From JAGWGI01 sp050749785 (lineage in GTDB: Archaea > Micrarchaeota > Micrarchaeia > Micrarchaeales > CABMGC01): a DNA stretch of 18,867 bases. Shown here piece after piece: positions 15,042 to 18,867 of the stretch. Location: the NCBI GenBank assembly GCA_050749785.1, contig JBOGSA010000020.1, positions 1 through 18,867 of the forward strand, read 5' to 3'. The notes under the pieces were generated by a model. That model was given only the letters and a program-made list of their open reading frames with translations, did not search any database and was not told the origin of the DNA. The translations under genes and the position numbers were made by a program. How positions within the stretch are numbered: the first letter of the stretch is position 1; each line of letters begins with the position of its first letter.

Positions 15042-15344
15042 ATGGGTGACTTAGTCAAAGACCTAAGGCTTGCAGTCGACACGGGAAAGGTCGCGCTGGG
15101 CACTAAAGAGGTTATGCGCGCACTCTCAAGCAACCACGCAAAGCTAGTTGTGGTCGCAGGAAAGGGAGAGAAGCATGCAGTAGATGACATATCGCACACG
15201 TGCACTGTCGCAAGCATCAAGATTATAAAATACAAAGAGAGTTCGCTCCAGCTTGGAACCGTATGCGGAAAACCGTACTCGGTGAATGCTGTAGCGATAA
15301 TGGAGCCAGGAAACTCCAACATACTAGAAGAGGAATACGCTTAA
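15042..15344 (+). CDS. rpl30e: Large-subunit ribosomal protein L30e
   Basis: 100-aa member of the L7Ae/L30e/S12e RNA-binding family, which recognises kink-turn RNA. The sequence follows archaeal L30e from end to end: DLVKDLRLAVDTGKVALGTKEVMRAL, then AKLVVVAGK, LQLGTVCGKPYSVNAVAIMEPGNS and an acidic end. An upstream ATG at 14997 and one at 15030 are in frame but would add sequence that relatives lack, and 14997 would read through the terminator-like hairpin. It is the first gene of the operon and lies eight bases before S12. L30 is known to regulate its own transcript in yeast, which makes the structured leader here of interest. Confidence 0.9.
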   Translation: MGDLVKDLRLAVDTGKVALGTKEVMRALSSNHAKLVVVAGKGEKHAVDDISHTCTVASIKIIKYKESSLQLGTVCGKPYSVNAVAIMEPGNSNILEEEYA

Positions 15345-15352
15345 GTGATTGA

Positions 15353-15781
15353 TTGCCACGAGGAGAATTTGCAGCGAAAGAAATGATGAAGAAGCGAAAG
15401 CACCAGCGAATGCTCAAGAAGTGGTGGAAGAGAAAGTACTTCAAGAACAAGGCGAAGTTCGACGCTGTTGGAACGGTTCCAAGGGCAAAGGCGATCGTTC
15501 TCCAGAAGTTCGCAGTCGGTCAGAAGCAACCGCACTCAGGCCAGCTTAAGTGCGTTCGAGTCCAACTCATCAAAAATGCAAAGGTTGTCGGAGCATTCGT
15601 GCCAGGAGATGGAACAATAAACTTCATCGATGAGCACGACGAAGTAACGATCCAGGGCCTCGGAGGCTCACAGAGAGGACAGATGGGATGCATACCTGGA
15701 ATGAAGTACAGAGTAGTTGCGATAAACGGAGTAGATGTTTACCAGATCATAAAGGGCAAGAAGGAGAAGCCAAAGAGATGA
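15353..15781 (+). CDS. rps12: Small-subunit ribosomal protein S12 (uS12), divergent decoding loop
   Basis: 142-aa archaeal uS12, which sits at the decoding centre of the 30S subunit. Most of the sequence is typical: KCVRVQLIKN, AFVPGDGTINFIDEHDEV, the closing KGKKEKPKR. Two loops depart from the near-universal form. The first reads QKQPHSGQLKC (P60-H61-S62-G63-Q64-L65-K66), where archaea and eukaryotes have QPNSAIRKC. The second reads GCIPGMKYR, where relatives have GDIPGVRYK, so the conserved Asp is C113. The start is a TTG at 15353, with GTGAT at 15346-15350 close before it, giving MPRGEFAAKE; no ATG fits. The stop at 15781 lies four bases before S7. The identity is certain despite the substitutions. 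Confidence 0.95.
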   Translation: MPRGEFAAKEMMKKRKHQRMLKKWWKRKYFKNKAKFDAVGTVPRAKAIVLQKFAVGQKQPHSGQLKCVRVQLIKNAKVVGAFVPGDGTINFIDEHDEVTIQGLGGSQRGQMGCIPGMKYRVVAINGVDVYQIIKGKKEKPKR

Positions 15782-15785
15782 TTGC

Positions 15786-16460
15786 ATGCCTGAAGAAATA
15801 GTAGTACCAGAAACAACTGAAAAGAAGGCAGCAAAGCAAAGAGGCAAGAAAGCTTTCGATGTAGGCATAGAGGAAGCACTTCTGTTCGAAAAATACAGCT
15901 ACAAGGATGTAATGGTCAACGACCTAAGCCTTGCAAATTATGTGAATTTGGTCCCAAAGAGCTATCCTAACATTTATGGCAGGAAGAACAAGGGCAACAT
16001 AAACATAGTAGAGAGATTAATGAACAAGCTCATGAGGGGAGGAACCGGACACAAGGTCGGCGGTCACGTGATAAGAACAGAAGGACAGCTTCAGGGAAAG
16101 AAGCTCAAAGTTATGCACATAGTTGAAGATGCGTTCGATATAATCGCAAAGAACACAAAGAAGAATCCGCTTCAGGTATACGTCAATGCGCTCGAAAGGG
16201 CTGCACCAATTGAAGATACGACAAGGGTCAGATACGGAGGAATATCATACAACGTTGCGGTTGACATAAGCTCGATAAGGAGAGTCAACGTAGCAGTAAA
16301 CAATCTCGCTTTTTCTGCGGTGATCGGTGCTTTCAAGAACAGAAGGACTCTGGCCGATGCGCTCGCCAACGAACTTATTTTGGCATCTAACAACGATCCG
16401 ACCAGCTATGCAATCAAGAAGAGAACAGAATCTGAGAGAATGGCAAGAAGCGCAAGATAA
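15786..16460 (+). CDS. rps7: Small-subunit ribosomal protein S7 (uS7)
   Basis: 224-aa archaeal uS7, a primary binder of the 16S rRNA 3' major (head) domain near the E site and the mRNA exit. Typical segments are present: ANYVNLVPKSYPNIYGRKN, NIVERLMNKLMRGGTGHKVGGHVI, KNPLQVYVNALERAAPIEDTTRVRYGGI, the SSIRRVNVAVNNL helix region and the C-terminal SYAIKKRTESERMARSAR. The N-terminal 25 residues are a variable acidic to basic extension, usual in archaea. It starts with ATG four bases after S12, and TGAT of the S12 stop region may act as ribosome binding site. EF-2 follows after eight bases. Confidence 0.96.
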   Translation: MPEEIVVPETTEKKAAKQRGKKAFDVGIEEALLFEKYSYKDVMVNDLSLANYVNLVPKSYPNIYGRKNKGNINIVERLMNKLMRGGTGHKVGGHVIRTEGQLQGKKLKVMHIVEDAFDIIAKNTKKNPLQVYVNALERAAPIEDTTRVRYGGISYNVAVDISSIRRVNVAVNNLAFSAVIGAFKNRRTLADALANELILASNNDPTSYAIKKRTESERMARSAR

Positions 16461-16468
16461 GTGGTTTC

Positions 16469-18682
16469 ATGGTAAGGAGAGAATTTGCGGCAGAGGAAGC
16501 AGCAAAAATAATGACTGATATAGACCGCATTAGGAACGTTGCAATAGTGGCTCACGTGCACCACGGAAAGACAACGCTAACCGATTCACTTCTGGCCAAG
16601 GCAGGAATAATCTCAAAAGCGGTAGCAGGCGACGCACTCTACACGAACTACGAGGCTATAGAAAAGGACAGGAAGATGACTATCAAGTCGGCAAACATCT
16701 CGCTCGCATTCGAATACCAAGACAAGGATTTCATAATCAATCTGATCGACACCCCAGGACACGTAGACTTCGGAGGACACGTAACTAGGTCAATGAGAGC
16801 TGTCGACGGAGTAATTCTTGTAGTGGACCCAGTAGAGGGAATCATGCCTCAGACAGAAACTGTCGTCAGGCAGGCGCTCAAGGAGAAGGCAAAGCCAGTT
16901 CTTTTCATAAACAAGGTCGACAGACTTCTCAACGAATTGCGACTCACTCCAGAGCAGACATTTGAAAGGCTTCTCGAACTCATCAACAGTGTCAATAAGC
17001 TAATTGATTCATATTGCCCAGAGGAATTCAAGGGTAAATGGAAAGTCAGCGTAGAGGATGGAAGCGTGTGCATCGGAAGCGCAGCGAAGAAATGGGCGAT
17101 CTCGAAGAGCATCATGATCAACCACAAGATTACATTCAAGGACATCTTTGCACTTACGGGTGGAAAAGATGATTCAGAACGCCAAGCAAATGAATTGGAA
17201 CTGCAGAGAATCGCGCCGATCGATGAGGCAGCGCTCACGATGATTATCGAGCACCTGCCAAACCCGAGGACTGCTCAGGCGTACAGAATCCCGTACCTGT
17301 GGCACGGAGACATAAATAGCGAGGATGGAAAGGCGATGGCATCAGTAGACCAGTCGGCAAAGACAAACATAGTTATTTTTGGAATTCAATCAGACCCGCA
17401 CAGCGGAGACGTTGCAATCGGAAGAGTATTTTCAGGATCCGTAAAGAAGGGAACGCTTCTTCACATATCAGGCAAGGCAGAGCCGCAAAAAGTTTCCCAG
17501 GTTGGAATATACATGGGACCAGAGAGAGTGCTTACCGAGCAAATTCCAGCAGGAAATATCACTGCGCTCATTGGCATGAAGGATCTTGCGATCGGAGACA
17601 CAGTAAGCGAGAATGACATAGAGCCATTTGACCAGATAGTTCACTATTCAAAGCCAGTGGTAACAAAGGCAATCGAGGCAAAGGACCCAAGGGACACAAT
17701 GAAGCTCATTCAGGCGCTAAGGGACCTCACAAAAGGAGACCAGACTATGGTCGTCGAGATTAATCAGGAGACCGGAGAGCACCTGGTATCTGGAATGGGA
17801 GAGCTGCACCTTGAAGTTATAGAGACAAAGATAAGGGATGATTTCAAGATACCGATAACGACAAGCGAACCTATCGTGGTATACAAGGAGACAATCGAGA
17901 AATCGGCGATGAATGTGGAAGGAAAGGCGCCGAACAAGCATACAAGATTCTACATAAATGTGCAGCCACTTGAGCAGGGAGTCATCGATCTGCTAGAGAC
18001 CGGAACAATAAAGGATGGAAAGCCAAAGGGCAAGACCCACATTGAGGAATTCATAAAGGCGGGCTTGACAAGGGAAGAAGCAAAGGGCATCGAATACATA
18101 ATGAATTCAAGCATACTTATTGACGCAACGCACGGAGTGCAGTACCTTAACGAGGTAATGGAGCTTCTTGTAGAAGGTTTCACAGAGGCGATGAAGGACG
18201 GGCCTCTTGCAAGGGAAAAAGTATACGGAATAAAAGTATCCATCATCGACGCTACGATCCACGAGGATCCGGTGCACAGGGGACCAGCTCAGGTAATCCC
18301 TGCAATGAGAAGGCCGGTGTGGGCAGGAATGCTTATCGCCGGCGTGACGCTGCTTGAACCTAAGCAGAAGTTCACCGTATCGATACCGCAGGAATACATG
18401 TCGGATGTTATCACGCTTCTGCAGGGAAAAAGGGGTCAGATACTAAACATTGAACAGGAAAGAGAGGAAGCGACGATAGTTGCAAAGATGCCTGTAGCAG
18501 AAGTTATCAAGGGCTTTTCAAACGAGATGAGAAGCGCAACAAAAGGAAAGGCGATCTGGTCAACAGAATACTCTGGGTTCGAGAAGATGCCTAAGGAATT
18601 GCAGGCAAAGATAGTCAAGGAGGTAAGGACAAGAAAAGGTGTGCCTCCAGAACCGCCGACACCAGAGCAGTTCCTTGATTAA
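16469..18682 (+). CDS. fusA: Elongation factor 2 (EF-2), altered GTPase motifs
   Basis: 737-aa translocation GTPase. G1 reads AHVHHGKTT (29-36), with H31 where Asp is near-universal. Switch I reads DRKMTI (T71 kept), where relatives have ARGITI. G3 DTPGH (94-98) keeps the catalytic His, but the following GGHVTR has H104 for Asp. G4 NKVDR and a G5-like GSA are present. Domains II to V follow in normal order. In domain IV, VHRGPAQ carries H603, the diphthamide position, so diphthamide is possible. Length is normal. The ATG start gives MVRREFAAEE, close to the usual MGRRE start. It is the last gene of the operon; a short T run follows at 18690-18695. Catalytic Thr and His remain, so I expect a working enzyme. 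Confidence 0.96.
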   Translation: MVRREFAAEEAAKIMTDIDRIRNVAIVAHVHHGKTTLTDSLLAKAGIISKAVAGDALYTNYEAIEKDRKMTIKSANISLAFEYQDKDFIINLIDTPGHVDFGGHVTRSMRAVDGVILVVDPVEGIMPQTETVVRQALKEKAKPVLFINKVDRLLNELRLTPEQTFERLLELINSVNKLIDSYCPEEFKGKWKVSVEDGSVCIGSAAKKWAISKSIMINHKITFKDIFALTGGKDDSERQANELELQRIAPIDEAALTMIIEHLPNPRTAQAYRIPYLWHGDINSEDGKAMASVDQSAKTNIVIFGIQSDPHSGDVAIGRVFSGSVKKGTLLHISGKAEPQKVSQVGIYMGPERVLTEQIPAGNITALIGMKDLAIGDTVSENDIEPFDQIVHYSKPVVTKAIEAKDPRDTMKLIQALRDLTKGDQTMVVEINQETGEHLVSGMGELHLEVIETKIRDDFKIPITTSEPIVVYKETIEKSAMNVEGKAPNKHTRFYINVQPLEQGVIDLLETGTIKDGKPKGKTHIEEFIKAGLTREEAKGIEYIMNSSILIDATHGVQYLNEVMELLVEGFTEAMKDGPLAREKVYGIKVSIIDATIHEDPVHRGPAQVIPAMRRPVWAGMLIAGVTLLEPKQKFTVSIPQEYMSDVITLLQGKRGQILNIEQEREEATIVAKMPVAEVIKGFSNEMRSATKGKAIWSTEYSGFEKMPKELQAKIVKEVRTRKGVPPEPPTPEQFLD

Positions 18683-18769
18683 ACGTAGGGGTTTTTATAT
18701 AATTCACTATATGAAAACACTGTTTTTTATTTAATTGATTACCTAACTTCGCCAAACGCATAATTCTCT

Positions 18770-18867
18770 CTAACTTTGTTCTCTGAACCAATTCGCCAAA
18801 TCGTTTTTACCAACGCAGATTAAGGTTTTTGGTCTCGTATTTTCTCCAAAAATCACCGAAAAGTTCG
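18770..18867 (-). CDS. Possible C-terminal end of a minus-strand gene
   Basis: On the minus strand a frame is open from the window edge to a TAG at 18770-18772, giving 31 residues (containing NTRPKTLICVGKNDLANWF). The composition is protein-like and it would converge on EF-2. A frame this short could be chance, and a second minus-strand frame is open for 19 codons. No family is recognised. The rest of 18683-18769 shows only AT-rich intergenic sequence. Confidence 0.25.
   Translation of the reverse strand, partial: NFSVIFGENTRPKTLICVGKNDLANWFREQS

Overview
The window is archaeal chromosome. Every well-resolved gene is of archaeal type: aRF1, RNA polymerase subunit K, geranylgeranyl reductase, an S-layer C-terminal domain, L30e, archaeal S12/S7 and EF-2. 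Promoters are TATA-box type, with one probable leaderless start. Ribosome binding sites are variants of GGTGAT, and several genes start with TTG. I think a DPANN lineage, perhaps Micrarchaeota-like, is most likely because universal proteins here are divergent at normally fixed positions. That placement is an inference and no marker was searched.

Layout. 1-717: C-terminal part of an S-layer protein ending at a hairpin terminator. 828-4234 (minus strand): serS, then a vapBC toxin-antitoxin pair with its own promoter, then the aRF1 gene. 4371-4974 (plus): a second, unrelated vapBC pair between two identical 18-bp repeats. 5034-5120: tRNA-Leu(UAG), followed by a small basic CxxC ORF. 5360-6055: family 2 glycosyltransferase. 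6140-7772: rpoK and a geranylgeranyl reductase in one operon. 7830-8891: membrane site-2 protease. 8939-13405: SMC and, directly abutting, a signal peptidase I with a very large inserted domain. 13581-14930: an AT-rich Fic AMP-transferase gene that looks acquired. 15042-18682: translation operon L30e-S12-S7-EF-2. 18683-18867: intergenic DNA and perhaps the end of a minus-strand gene.

How it fits together. Most genes serve core functions: decoding, termination and translocation, Ser-tRNA charging, transcription, ether-lipid saturation, the cell envelope (S-layer, glycosyltransferase, proteases) and chromosome organisation. The accessory elements are two VapBC modules around serS/tRNA-Leu and the Fic gene upstream of the translation operon.

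Most worth a second look: S12 and EF-2, adjacent in one operon, both carry substitutions at near-universal active-centre residues. In S12 the decoding loop reads PHSGQLK instead of PNSAIRK, and the Asp of the second loop is Cys. In EF-2 the P-loop Asp is His, and switch I reads RKMTI instead of RGITI. Other candidates are an attenuator-like leader before L30e and the 18-bp direct repeats bracketing vapBC. I found no CRISPR array, IS element or rRNA.
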